Source: Izhakiella capsodis (GTDB lineage Bacteria; Pseudomonadota; Gammaproteobacteria; Enterobacterales; Enterobacteriaceae). From it: a stretch of DNA of 64,000 nucleotides. The position numbers and the translations under genes were made by a program. How positions within the stretch are numbered: the first letter of the stretch is position 1; every line of letters begins with the position of its first letter. Location: NCBI RefSeq assembly GCF_900115045.1, contig NZ_FOVC01000010.1, positions 47,174 through 111,173 on the forward strand, in the 5' to 3' direction. Below are positions 45,132-54,299 of this stretch, in pieces. The notes beneath the pieces are model-generated. The model was not told the DNA's origin and made no database searches. It worked only from the letters and a program-made list of their open reading frames with translations.

Positions 45132-46301
45132 GTGGTAACCATCAACAGCACCATTATTAGCGGCGCAGGCGCCATTCCTGCCATCAGACCGCTGCTCGCG
45201 GGCAAAGAGCATCTTCTACTGGTTACTGACGGCAATATCTCGCGGCTGGAAGCGGTAAAACAGATCCGCACGCTCCTTGAAGGCGACAACCGCCGCGTCA
45301 CTCTTATCGAAAATGTTCCCCCTGAACCCTCCCACCATGATGTCAACCGGATAATGGGAAGCATAAATAACGATGCGTTCGATTTGGTGGTGGGGATTGG
45401 CGGCGGCAGTGTACTGGACGTGGCAAAGTTGCTCTCTGTGCTGTACCACCCACAGTCTCCTGGCCTTGAAAGTTTGCTGGCGGGGACAAAACCCGTTGCA
45501 CGTATCGCGTCTTTGTTGATCCCCGCCACTGCCGGGACAGGCTCGGAAGCGACGCCAAATGCTATCCTGGCGATTCCAGAGCAAAACACCAAAGTGGGGA
45601 TAATCTCTCCCGTTCTGCTCCCGGATTACGTCGCCTTGCTACCGGAACTGACCATCAGCATGCCGGCGCACATTGCCTCATCGACGGGTATCGATGCGCT
45701 CTGTCATCTGATCGAGTGTTTCACCTCGACAGTCGCCAATCCGGTGAGCGATAACGCCGCCCTGATCGGGATTTATAAGTTACTGAATAATATCGAAGTT
45801 GCCTGTGCCGAGCCGGAAAATAGGGTGGCGAAGCTTGAGATGCTGTGGGCTTCATACTACGGCGGCGTCGCCATTGCCCATGCAGGAACACATCTGGTTC
45901 ATGCACTTTCTTATCCACTAGGCGGTAAATATCACCTGCCGCACGGCGTCGCCAACGCCATTCTACTTGCGCCCTGTATGCGCGTCATTCGTCCATATTC
46001 AGTTGAAAAATTCGCCCAGGTTTGGGATCGGGTACCGGGTGCAGATACCTCGCTATCAGATGAGGATAAATCTCACGCGCTGGTGGCGTACTTTGCGGCA
46101 CTGGTCCGCAGGCTCAACCTACCAGATAACCTCGAAGCACTTGGCGTTCCGCGCGAGGAGATCGCCGCGTTGAGCGAGGCCGCGCTTAACGTTAAGCGTC
46201 TGATCAATAACGCGCCTTGTCAGGTGAATCACGACGATGTGCAAGCCATTTACCGGACGCTGTTTCCTAAAATTGAAATCGAAGGAGTGAGTAATGCGTA
46301 A
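45132..46301 (+). CDS. iron-containing alcohol dehydrogenase
   Basis: A 389-residue group III alcohol dehydrogenase. The nucleotide site GIGGGSVLDVAKLLS and the metal ligands Asp/His (TGIDALCHLIECF, HAGTHLVHALSYP, HLPHGVANAI) are present. The GTG at 45132 has a perfect AGGAG six bases upstream; the ATG at 45108 is an alternative that would add eight residues. In context it probably interconverts an aldehyde and alcohol intermediate of the sugar-acid pathway. Its end overlaps the next gene by eight bases. Confidence 0.88.
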   Translation: MVTINSTIISGAGAIPAIRPLLAGKEHLLLVTDGNISRLEAVKQIRTLLEGDNRRVTLIENVPPEPSHHDVNRIMGSINNDAFDLVVGIGGGSVLDVAKLLSVLYHPQSPGLESLLAGTKPVARIASLLIPATAGTGSEATPNAILAIPEQNTKVGIISPVLLPDYVALLPELTISMPAHIASSTGIDALCHLIECFTSTVANPVSDNAALIGIYKLLNNIEVACAEPENRVAKLEMLWASYYGGVAIAHAGTHLVHALSYPLGGKYHLPHGVANAILLAPCMRVIRPYSVEKFAQVWDRVPGADTSLSDEDKSHALVAYFAALVRRLNLPDNLEALGVPREEIAALSEAALNVKRLINNAPCQVNHDDVQAIYRTLFPKIEIEGVSNA

Positions 46302-47178
46302 CAACATCAGGGGCGTTCTGACGGCGATTGTCACACCCTTTGACGCAGATGGCGCCCTTAATCTGATGGGTCTGAAGCGGCAGATTGAACGTCAACTTGG
46401 CGCAGGTAACGGCATTTTTTGCGGGGGTACAAACGGCGAGTTCTTTGTGTTGAGGGAACAGGAGAAAATCGCCTTGACCCGCACCTGTGTGGAGACCGTG
46501 GCCGGGCGCGCGCCCGTTGTGGCACATATCGGTGAGATCTCGACCCGCGAAACCATTCGTCTCGGTAAACAGATTGCGTCGCTGGGCGTGGATGCCGTCT
46601 CGGCCATTACCCCCTGGTTCGTTCCGTTAAAACAGGCTGAACTGATCGCGCACTATACGGCCATCGCCGATGCGCTAAACGTACCGGTTTTCCTCTACAA
46701 CATTCCGGCGCGGACTGGCAACACCATTGAGCCAGAAACCGCCAGGACCCTGGCCGGACACCCGAACATTATCGGTATTAAAGACAGTGCCGGGAGTTAC
46801 GAGAGCCTGAACGGCTTCCTCAATGCGGTCAGCGATATTACGGATTTTGATGTGCTGAATGGCCCGGACTCCCTCATCCATCAAGGATTTGTTGATGGGT
46901 GTTCTGCCTGTATTTCCGGGCTGGCAAACGTGGCACCGGCTGCGATTAACGCCATCTGGGCGCGTTTCAATGCTGGCGACATCGATGGCTCCTGCCAGGC
47001 ACAGAAGAGCGTCACCCAATTGCGTACTGACTTATACAACGTGGCCTTCTCTCCTGCCGCAGTTAAAAAAGCGCTGCAGCTGATGGGTGAGGATGTCGGA
47101 GAGAGCCGTTATGCCGTCATATTTAGCGAGCAGCAGTTGTTGCAGATACGCCGGATAGTCGAAACGCCCCTTAAGTAA
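46294..47178 (+). CDS. DapA/NanA-family class I aldolase
   Basis: A 294-residue (beta/alpha)8 enzyme of the dihydrodipicolinate synthase / N-acetylneuraminate lyase family. The GGTNGEF motif, the catalytic Tyr in FLYNIPARTG and the Schiff-base Lys in IGIKDSAGSY are present. Such enzymes cleave 2-keto-3-deoxy sugar acids into pyruvate and an aldehyde. It is not a biosynthetic DapA, given its catabolic operon. The substrate is unknown. Confidence 0.88.
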   Translation: MRNNIRGVLTAIVTPFDADGALNLMGLKRQIERQLGAGNGIFCGGTNGEFFVLREQEKIALTRTCVETVAGRAPVVAHIGEISTRETIRLGKQIASLGVDAVSAITPWFVPLKQAELIAHYTAIADALNVPVFLYNIPARTGNTIEPETARTLAGHPNIIGIKDSAGSYESLNGFLNAVSDITDFDVLNGPDSLIHQGFVDGCSACISGLANVAPAAINAIWARFNAGDIDGSCQAQKSVTQLRTDLYNVAFSPAAVKKALQLMGEDVGESRYAVIFSEQQLLQIRRIVETPLK

Positions 47179-47257
47179 ACGGCGCCAGCTTAGTCAATAA
47201 GAATTCAGGGTACAGGTCAGTGTGCCCCACATTCACTCGCCCAGAAGAGAGGCAAAG

Positions 47258-48670
47258 ATGAATCATTTTACCGCTGAAAATACCCTTATTATTGTCGGTA
47301 TTGTCGTTGTCTACATCCTGTTTACAACCTGGCTGACCTTTCGTATCCGCAGTAAAAACTCCGGCGATTTTATGGAAGGCTCCCGCGTGATGCCGGCGTT
47401 TATCGTTGGGATCCTGCTGATGTCTGAGTATATCGGTGCCAACTCTACCATCGGTACGGCGCAGGCCGCATTTGAAAGCGGCTTTGCCGCAAGCTGGTCT
47501 GTCATCGGCGCGGCGATTGGTTTCCCGCTGTTCGGCCTGCTGCTGGTAAAGCGTATCTATAACACTGGAAAAATCACTATCTCCGGGGCGATAGCCGAGA
47601 AGTACGGCAACAGCACCAAAAATATTATCTCCATTATCATGATCTACGCCCTGCTTCTGGTTAACGTAGGCAACTACGTGAGCGGCGCAGCGGCCATTTC
47701 AACGGTTTTGAAGGTGAATCTGCCGGAGGCCGCCTTTATAACGGCTGTCGTCAGCACCTTCTATTTTGCCTTCGGCGGCATGAAAGGTGTGGCTTGGGTC
47801 ACTGTATTACACAGTGCACTGAAATACTTCGGTATTCTGGCCATCATGGGCTTTGCGCTGTTTAAAACCGGCGGCTTCACGCCGATGATTAAACACATGC
47901 CGAGCTTTTACTGGACCTGGGACGGCAAACTCGGCGCCTCGACCATCTTCGCGTGGCTTATCGGTACTATCGGCTCTATCTTCTGTACCCAGTTTGTGAT
48001 TCAGGCGGTCTCATCCACTAAAGACGTTAAAGCCGCCAAGCGTGCGACCTGGGTTGCGTTCTTCTTCTGCCTGCCAATTGCGCTGGCTATTGCGGTGATT
48101 GGCGTGGCGGCAAAATATCTGCATCCGGGGATCAATAGCCTGTATGCACTGCCAGTCTTCCTTCAGTATATGAACCCCTGGCTGGCGGGTATCGTGACCA
48201 CCTCGCTGGTAGCGTCGATCTTCGTCAGCGTCAGTACTGTTGCCCTGGCAATCGCTTCGCTGATAGTGAAAGACTTTTACGTCCCGATGCGCAAACCGAC
48301 GCCTGAGCAGGAGTTTAAGGCCACCCGCTGGATCTCTCTGCTGATCGGTTTTTTACCGCTGATATTTGTTCTGCTGGTGCCTGAAATCTTGAAACTGTCG
48401 TTCTTTACCCGCGCCATACGCCTGTCGATTTCCGTTGTTGCCGTTATCGCGTTCTATGCCCCTTTCTTTCGCAGCACTCGCGGTGCTAACGCCGGCCTGA
48501 TTGGTGCCTGCGTAGTGACCTCGATCTGGTATCTGCTGGGCAACCCGTTTGGCATCAACAATATGTATATAGCTCTGGTGACGCCGGCTCTGATCATGGT
48601 GATTGACCGCTTTATTCCGGGGAAAGTCGTGGGTAAAGCGCCCCTCCCCGCAGAAAATAATGGAGTCTGA
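47258..48670 (+). CDS. sodium:solute symporter (SSS family)
   Basis: A 470-residue inner-membrane transporter with about 13 segments, starting TLIIVGIVVVYILFTTWLTF. The SSS hallmark near SRVMPAFIVGILLMSEYIGA and GSIFCTQFVIQAVSSTKDVK is visible. The ATG at 47258 follows GAGAGG; the upstream codon at 47222 is less likely. Probably imports the sugar acid or small oligosaccharide used by the cluster. Confidence 0.88.
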   Translation: MNHFTAENTLIIVGIVVVYILFTTWLTFRIRSKNSGDFMEGSRVMPAFIVGILLMSEYIGANSTIGTAQAAFESGFAASWSVIGAAIGFPLFGLLLVKRIYNTGKITISGAIAEKYGNSTKNIISIIMIYALLLVNVGNYVSGAAAISTVLKVNLPEAAFITAVVSTFYFAFGGMKGVAWVTVLHSALKYFGILAIMGFALFKTGGFTPMIKHMPSFYWTWDGKLGASTIFAWLIGTIGSIFCTQFVIQAVSSTKDVKAAKRATWVAFFFCLPIALAIAVIGVAAKYLHPGINSLYALPVFLQYMNPWLAGIVTTSLVASIFVSVSTVALAIASLIVKDFYVPMRKPTPEQEFKATRWISLLIGFLPLIFVLLVPEILKLSFFTRAIRLSISVVAVIAFYAPFFRSTRGANAGLIGACVVTSIWYLLGNPFGINNMYIALVTPALIMVIDRFIPGKVVGKAPLPAENNGV

Positions 48671-48671
48671 T

Positions 48672-49838
48672 ATGTCTGTAACTGTAATCCGGGATGGAAT
48701 TGTCCGCCCACAACCGCAGGATGTTCATAGGGAGAGCGCTATGCTGCCTTCTTCCTGCCCACAGAACCATGCGGCCAATCTCCTGCCGCTGCCGGATGGC
48801 TCGCTGATGTGCGTCTGGTTTGGCGGTACTCAGGAAGGCATTGCTGATATCTCCATATGGGGCTCGCGCCTGGCCCGTGGCAGCCAGCAGTGGAGCGATG
48901 CGGTAAAGCTATCGCACGACGCGACGCGCTCTGAGCAGAACCCGGTGCTGTTCCAGGCTCCTGACAACGTACTCTGGTTATTGTGGACCGCGCAAGTCTC
49001 CGGCAATCAGGACACAGCCATTGTGCGCTATCGTCAGTCTCACGATCTGGGCAACAGCTGGGGAGAGATTAAGACCCTACTCGACAAGCCTGGTACTTTT
49101 ATCCGTCAGCCGATCGTGGTACTGGATAATGGTAACTGGTTGCTCCCGGTGTTTTACTGCCGTACGCAGCCGGGCGAGAAGTGGGTCGGCAACGACGATA
49201 TCAGCGCGGTAAAAATTTCTCAGGATCGGGGAAAAACCTGGCGCGATGTCGAGGTCCCGGAAAGTGTGGGCTGCGTACATATGAACATCACGCCGCTTCA
49301 CAACGGTAGCCTGGTAGCCTTATTCCGTAGCCGCTGGGCAGATAATATTTATTACAGCCGTTCGATTGACAACGGCGAAAGCTGGTCAGTACCGGAACCG
49401 ACAGAACTGCCCAATAACAATTCGTCAATTCAGGTTACGACGCTGACAAGCGGTGAACTGGCGCTGGTGTTTAACCCCATGAACGCAGCCGGTGCGCTGG
49501 AACGTCGCGCTTCGTTGTACGATGAAATTGACGATGGTGATGGCCGCAAAGAGCCGGTCGTCACCAGCGGCCGGGCGGCTTTCTGGGGCGCGCCTCGTGC
49601 GCCGATGACGGTTGCTATTTCACCAGACGGCGGGAACAGCTGGCCATGGCAACGTCATCTGGATGAAGGCGATGGCTATTGTATGACCAACAACTCGATG
49701 GAAAAGCTGAACCGTGAATTCTCTTACCCAAGCATTAAGCAAGGCTCTGACGGCAGTTTGCATATCGCGTATACCTATTTCCGCCAGGCTATCAAGTATG
49801 TACATGTGACGCCGGAATGGATTAAGGGAGAAGAATGA
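48672..49838 (+). CDS. cytoplasmic BNR-repeat hydrolase (sialidase superfamily)
   Basis: A 388-residue six-bladed propeller protein of the BNR_2 family. Four Asp boxes (SxDxGxxW) are seen: SHDLGNSW, SQDRGKTW, SIDNGESW and SPDGGNSW. The conserved segments PGTFIRQPIVVL, VHMNITPLHNGSLVALFRSR and GDGYCMTNNSMEKLNREFSY form the likely active site. It has no signal peptide, so it acts on imported substrate. The ATG at 48672 follows TGGAG. It is not a proven sialidase; related enzymes act on other 2-keto-3-deoxy acids. Confidence 0.82.
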   Translation: MSVTVIRDGIVRPQPQDVHRESAMLPSSCPQNHAANLLPLPDGSLMCVWFGGTQEGIADISIWGSRLARGSQQWSDAVKLSHDATRSEQNPVLFQAPDNVLWLLWTAQVSGNQDTAIVRYRQSHDLGNSWGEIKTLLDKPGTFIRQPIVVLDNGNWLLPVFYCRTQPGEKWVGNDDISAVKISQDRGKTWRDVEVPESVGCVHMNITPLHNGSLVALFRSRWADNIYYSRSIDNGESWSVPEPTELPNNNSSIQVTTLTSGELALVFNPMNAAGALERRASLYDEIDDGDGRKEPVVTSGRAAFWGAPRAPMTVAISPDGGNSWPWQRHLDEGDGYCMTNNSMEKLNREFSYPSIKQGSDGSLHIAYTYFRQAIKYVHVTPEWIKGEE

Positions 49839-50305
49839 TTATTGGGCATCTCAACGCGCTGCCGCTGGCAGGGTTGCCTCCAGCGCTGTTCGCGCTGCTT
49901 TCTCATTCGGATTGTACTCTGCAGACGCTGAGCGCCCGTGATGATGGCCGCTGGCAGAGGAAAAATGCGGCATGGTTCTGCCATATCGGCCCGGCGCAAA
50001 CGCAGCCGCGCGCGCAGCGGCACACGGAGTATCATCACCAGTTTGCTGATATTCAGATTGTGTTAACGGGTGACGAGCTGATTTATGCCGGAGCGCTGCC
50101 CGTTGGTCAGCCGGATGACGAAGAGCGCAAACCGGATCTGTTTATCGCATCAGGCTGTGAGCCTGATGTCGCTATCCGTCTCGGCGCAGGTAATTTTGCG
50201 GTCTTTTACCCAGGGGAGCCACACCAGGCGCTGTGCGCCGTGAGGGCGCCCATGACGGTGCGCAAAGCGGTATTTAAAATCCCCCGATCGATGCTGGAGA
50301 TCTGA
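49835..50305 (+). CDS. YhcH/YjgK/YiaL-family protein (putative anomerase)
   Basis: A 156-residue cupin-like protein. The metal-binding pattern RHTEYHHQFADIQIVLTGDE and AVFYPGEPHQ typifies this family, to which the sialic acid mutarotase NanQ and EbgC belong. The start overlaps the previous stop by four bases. In this operon it probably speeds up mutarotation of the released sugar acid. Confidence 0.85.
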   Translation: MIIGHLNALPLAGLPPALFALLSHSDCTLQTLSARDDGRWQRKNAAWFCHIGPAQTQPRAQRHTEYHHQFADIQIVLTGDELIYAGALPVGQPDDEERKPDLFIASGCEPDVAIRLGAGNFAVFYPGEPHQALCAVRAPMTVRKAVFKIPRSMLEI

Positions 50306-50306
50306 A

Positions 50307-50984
50307 ATGCGCCACGCCGTGGTTACCGGAGCCAGCTCCGGCATTGGTGAAGCGATCGTGAAACATTTACTGGCCGATGGTTGGCAGGTCACCGGGCTTA
50401 GCCGACGTATTGTCTCGCTGGACACGCCTCATTTCACCAGTCTTAATGTTGATATCACCGATCCTGAGGCGTTCAGTCTGGTATTGTCGCACCTCTCACC
50501 GCCTGAAGCGGTGATACATGCCGCAGGGATGATGGCCGCTGCACCGCTGGGGCAACTGACTAACGAGACCAGTACGTCTCTCTGGCGACTGCACGTGCAG
50601 GCCTGTGAGATCCTGTTTAACTATTTTGCTCCCCGCATGTCAGCAGGAGGGCGCTTTGTCGCAATAGGCAGCAGAACATCCAGTGGTGCGGCAGGACGTT
50701 CGCAGTATGTTGCTACCAAAGCGGCGATGGTGGGGATGGTCAGAAGCTGGGCTGCGGAACTTGCCCCAAGAGGGATCACCGCAAATGTGGTCGCTCCGGG
50801 GGCGACACAAACGCCGATGTTACTCGCGCCGGGGCGGGAAACGTCTCCGCCAAAATGCCCGCCGATTGGTCGGTTCATCGCTCCGGAGGAAGTTGCCAGC
50901 CTGGTCGGTTTTTTACTGAGTGAGGCATCCGCTGCTATTACCGGACAGGAGATTGTGATATGTGGTGGCGCCTCGCTGGCATGA
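50307..50984 (+). CDS. short-chain dehydrogenase/reductase
   Basis: A 225-residue classical SDR with the cofactor motif TGASSGIG (residues 7-14), the Ser/Tyr/Lys catalytic residues (GSRTSSGAAGRSQYVATK) and the end TGQEIVICGGASL. It starts one base after the previous stop and is the last gene of the right operon. Its reaction in the pathway is not defined; a role in oxidising or reducing a sugar intermediate is likely. Confidence 0.88.
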   Translation: MRHAVVTGASSGIGEAIVKHLLADGWQVTGLSRRIVSLDTPHFTSLNVDITDPEAFSLVLSHLSPPEAVIHAAGMMAAAPLGQLTNETSTSLWRLHVQACEILFNYFAPRMSAGGRFVAIGSRTSSGAAGRSQYVATKAAMVGMVRSWAAELAPRGITANVVAPGATQTPMLLAPGRETSPPKCPPIGRFIAPEEVASLVGFLLSEASAAITGQEIVICGGASLA

Positions 50985-51109
50985 GCGCCAGCTAAAAAAA
51001 TAGCCAGCTCACCGTTTATTTTCGCCTCCCATCAGAGGTCTCAGGCAGCGGACCGGGTGCTTTGCGTGGTGCAAGATACCCTTTGTCTTCATCGCGAAGT
51101 GCCCCATCC

Positions 51110-51620
51110 AGCTCAGGGCAGACCATTGACTTTCTACTGACAGCCAGGCGGGAGGCAACAGCGGGGCTGCGTTTCTTTTGCATGGTCATTCGCCATCACG
51201 GTGAACCAGCAGTGGTGACCCGCGATAACCGTGGTGCCAGCACCGCAGCCCTGAGCACGCTGAACGCCGGCAGGCCGGAAGAAGAAACCATCACCATCAG
51301 GCAGAGCAAATACCTGAACAACCTGGTGGTGCAGGACCACCGCAATATCAGAAGACAAATTAAGCTGATGACCGGATTCAAATCATTCCGGCGGGCACAG
51401 ACACTTCTGGCTGGCATTGGACTGATACATCTGTCGCGTAAAGGGCAGTACCGAACTCCGCACGGGGATAGCTCATCCCAGGCAGAACAGTTTTATCGGC
51501 TGGCTATGAAAAAAATCAGTCGAAGTTACGGCAACCAGCCAACCTTGATGTGGCAGAGCCTCTATTGTGCTGGTCGGATAAGTGAAGCCGGTTGGTTAAA
51601 GGGCTGCACCGGGCGGTAAA
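51110..51620 (+). mobile_element. IS6-family transposase C-terminal remnant (not IS26-like)
   Basis: From about 51110 the frame encodes SSGQTIDFLLTARREATAGL to LNNLVVQDHRNIRRQIK and GQYRTPHGDSSSQAEQFYRL, matching the C-terminal two thirds of an IS6-family transposase of a group different from the IS26-like copies. The N-terminus is missing and the catalytic Glu of NLVEQDH reads Val. It separates the sugar-acid cluster from yidR. The 125 bases before it look non-coding. Confidence 0.8.
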
Positions 51621-51664
51621 TTCGCGTAGCTTGTCGACAGTAAACTCATTCAGGACGTTTCAGT

Positions 51665-52927
51665 ATGGAAAAACAGCTTACTATCGCGGCGCGAAATCAC
51701 CAACTCACCAACATTAATGTCTGGACGGCCGACAGCCAGTGGCTGGTTTATGACGTGCGACCGTCGCAATCCTCCTTTACCGGCCTGACGCTGGAGCGCG
51801 TTAACCTGAGTGGCGAAAGCGAGGTACTTTATACTGCGTGCCACGGAGCGCACGTGGGGGTGGTGACTGCCAGTCCCACGCACCCTCAACGTTATCTGGC
51901 GATCCACGGTCCGGAATATCCCGAACAACGCGGGCATTATGATTTTCATCATCGCCGTGGTGTGGTCGTCCAGGGCGGCGTAGCGCATACGCTGGATGCC
52001 TGTGATATCACCCCGCCTTTTACCCCGGGCGCTTTGCGTGGCGGTACCCATGTTCACGTTTACAGCCCGGATGGCAGGCGCATAAGCTTTACTTACAACG
52101 ATCAGGTTATGCGCGAGCGTGATCTCCGAGAAGATGTGCGTAATGTTGGTGTGGCGGTGCCGCTTGGCGCTGTTCGAACGCCCAGACGGCATCCGCGTGA
52201 ATATGACGGTAGTCACTTTTGCGTGCTGGTCAGCCAGACGACATCGGCTCCGCGTCCGGGTAGTGATGATATAAGCCGGGCTTACGAGGAAGGATGGGTG
52301 GGCCAGCGTGGTTATTTACGTGCGGATGGTCGCCGTCAGTATTCGGCCTTAGCGTTCATAGGCGATACGCGCAACGAAAATGGCGACACGGTAGCGGAAG
52401 TGTTTATCGTCGATCTGCCGCTCGCGGATGCTGAATTTGCCATTGCCGGCGCTTATCCGCTACAGGGTACGCCTGCCCGCCTGCCCGCACCGCCGGCAGG
52501 GATTACTCAGCGCCGCCTGACGTTCAGCCATCGTCGCCGCTGGCCAGGTATCGTCAACCAGCCGCGCCACTGGTTGCGTAGTGCGCCTGATGGCAGTGAA
52601 ATCGCTTTTTTGATGAAAGATGAGCAGGGGGTGGTGCAGCTTTGGGGGGTATCACCCTGTGGAGGTGCTCCGCGCCAGATAACCCGTAGCAAATGGTCAA
52701 TGCAGTCAGCGTTCAGCTGGCATCCACAGGGCGGGCGGCTGGCAATTATCTGTGATAACAGTGTAATGGCGGTTGAGGCGCACAGCGGTGAAATGCAGCG
52801 CTTGACAATACGTAGCGATCAGCCTCCCGGCAGCGAAGCGGTAGTCTGGTCACCAGACGGGCGCTATATCGCTTTTCTGCGTCAGGTTGATGGCTGGCAA
52901 CAAATCGTTATCACTGATGCTCATTAA
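51665..52927 (+). CDS. yidR: YidR-like propeller protein (DUF3748)
   Basis: A 420-residue protein with TolB-like propeller repeats (VYSPDGRRISFTYND, SAPDGSEIAFLMKD, WSPDGRYIAFLRQ). It corresponds to E. coli YidR by family and by position next to yidQ. No signal peptide. Function unknown in any organism as far as I know. It converges with yidQ, overlapping by about 17 bases. Confidence 0.85.
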   Translation: MEKQLTIAARNHQLTNINVWTADSQWLVYDVRPSQSSFTGLTLERVNLSGESEVLYTACHGAHVGVVTASPTHPQRYLAIHGPEYPEQRGHYDFHHRRGVVVQGGVAHTLDACDITPPFTPGALRGGTHVHVYSPDGRRISFTYNDQVMRERDLREDVRNVGVAVPLGAVRTPRRHPREYDGSHFCVLVSQTTSAPRPGSDDISRAYEEGWVGQRGYLRADGRRQYSALAFIGDTRNENGDTVAEVFIVDLPLADAEFAIAGAYPLQGTPARLPAPPAGITQRRLTFSHRRRWPGIVNQPRHWLRSAPDGSEIAFLMKDEQGVVQLWGVSPCGGAPRQITRSKWSMQSAFSWHPQGGRLAIICDNSVMAVEAHSGEMQRLTIRSDQPPGSEAVVWSPDGRYIAFLRQVDGWQQIVITDAH

Positions 52928-53273
52928 CCGTCAGCGGCGCTGACTGAGACAGGCTTTCATTGGTGCCTGACCGCTTTTCACTGCGCAGAACCCGCTCCCG
53001 TAGTGAATCCTGACTTTTGTCCTTGCCGCTGCGAAAATAGTCCATTGGCAGCAGCAGCGTGTCCATCAGTGCAGAGAAGGGGAGATCGATAGCGGCCAGC
53101 GAACGTAACGGCCAGCTGTTATTGCTGTCGGCAATCATATCGCCGCAGGCTCGGGTACCAGGATAATAGCCTTGATCGGGGCCGGTATGGGTCATAATAC
53201 TGGAGCAACCGCTACCGACCAGCGAAAGACAGATCACTATTCCCGCCTTACGCGTTATTTTTAGCGCTATCAT
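52911..53273 (-). CDS. yidQ: YidQ-family lipoprotein
   Basis: A 120-residue lipoprotein with a signal ending in the lipobox VGSGC (Cys about residue 23), then SSIMTHTGPDQGYYPGTRA and DLPFSALMDTLLLPMDYFR as in the YidQ/YceK family. Small outer-membrane-type lipoprotein of unknown role. Position between yidR and ibpA is as in E. coli. Confidence 0.88.
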   Translation of the reverse strand: MIALKITRKAGIVICLSLVGSGCSSIMTHTGPDQGYYPGTRACGDMIADSNNSWPLRSLAAIDLPFSALMDTLLLPMDYFRSGKDKSQDSLRERVLRSEKRSGTNESLSQSAPLTVNEHQ

Positions 53274-53426
53274 TTTATATCCCTACAGTCCTGCTCACCA
53301 GGCTGAGTTAAGTTACCGCTTTACGGAAGACCATTTCGGCCACGGTGTTGGCTCTGGCTCTACGGGTTACAGTTCCTTGAGTGTATGCTATCCATAAATT
53401 TTGACTAAAAAAAAACGCTTCTTTAT

Positions 53427-53456
53427 CTTGAAAACTGCGTATCAGGCGCCATTTTA
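53427..53456 (+). promoter_or_regulatory. sigma-32 heat-shock promoter of ibpA
   Basis: A -35 box CTTGAAA (53427-53433) and a -10 region CGCCATTTTA (53447-53456) match the RpoH consensus (CTTGAAA, then CCCCATnTA). Confidence 0.85.
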
Positions 53457-53465
53457 TTGACATGG

Positions 53466-53566
53466 TTCAGAAGTGCTGTGCCGACAGGGCAGTCATTCCG
53501 AACCGCTTACCTGTCCATTCCGGAGGGTAAATGTTAAATCTTGCTGATTATCAGGAGTTAAATATG
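53466..53566 (+). ncRNA. ROSE-type RNA thermometer in the ibpA leader
   Basis: The leader of about 100 bases ends with the ROSE core: TTGCT (53541-53545) facing the Shine-Dalgarno AGGAG (53553-53557), able to pair with a G-G mismatch that melts at high temperature. This is the known design for small heat-shock genes in enterics. An ATG at 53531 lies inside the element and is not the start of ibpA. Confidence 0.75.
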
Positions 53567-53980
53567 CGTAACTTTGACCTCGCCCCGTTATACCGTTCTT
53601 CCATTGGTTTTGATCGTCTGATCAACCTGCTTGAATCTAACCAGAATCAAAGTAACGGTGGTTATCCTCCGTACAATGTTGAGCTTGTCTCAGAGAATAA
53701 ATACCGGATTACTATTGCTGTGTCGGGTTTTGCCCAGCATGAGCTGGATATCACTGCCCATGACAACCTGCTGACCGTGCGCGGTTCCCATCCTGAAGAG
53801 CAGCCCGAAAAAACCTATCTCTATCAGGGAATTGCCGAGCGCAATTTTGAGCGCAAATTCCAGCTGGCCGATCACGTTCAGGTACGTGATGCCCGCCTGG
53901 AGCTGGGCCTTCTGTACATCGATCTGGAGCGCATTGTGCCCGAAGCGATGAAGCCGCGTCGTATTGAAATCCTGAAATAA
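53564..53980 (+). CDS. ibpA: small heat-shock protein IbpA
   Basis: A 138-residue alpha-crystallin-type chaperone that holds aggregating proteins for refolding by DnaK and ClpB. The start MRNFDLAPLYRSSIGFDRL is the IbpA signature, and the alpha-crystallin domain (YPPYNVELVSENKYRITIAV to LYIDLERIVPE) is followed by the C-terminal IEI motif. The ATG at 53564 has AGGAG. No ibpB follows, as reported for Erwinia and Pantoea, which use a single sHsp. Confidence 0.95.
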   Translation: MRNFDLAPLYRSSIGFDRLINLLESNQNQSNGGYPPYNVELVSENKYRITIAVSGFAQHELDITAHDNLLTVRGSHPEEQPEKTYLYQGIAERNFERKFQLADHVQVRDARLELGLLYIDLERIVPEAMKPRRIEILK

Positions 53981-54299
53981 TCGTCAAAACACCGGGCGGG
54001 GGGGAATCCCGCCCTTTCTCTTCTCAGCGTCCGTGCTTACGTTGCGTCAACGTGAGGGTTTTTATTTCTCAGATAGCGACTGTATGCCTGACTGAGCTGT
54101 ATCATAGAAACTGCAACCCATGATTGTTAACGCGCCGTAGCGAATCATTGCAGCTTCACGGAATATGACTTGTTGAATAGCAACGTATCAATCAGTATGT
54201 TAACCCCTTCATTTTAATTCGCAGGGCTCCCAGGTTGTCATATCAGCAATCGCTTTATAGCAAATCATTCTCTGATTGTGCTGCTAATCGGCCGGCAGC
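53981..54299. other. ibpA terminator and non-coding gap
   Basis: The stem GGGCGGG...CCCGCCC at about 53994-54015 followed by TTTCTC is a likely ibpA terminator. Beyond it nothing recognisable until ghrB; in E. coli ibpB would be here. Confidence 0.75.

Noticed and set aside
48672..49838. True sialidase in a sialic acid operon
   Set aside because: No nanE, nanK or nagA-type genes; the kinase and PdxA2 point to four-carbon acids, and the protein has no signal peptide.
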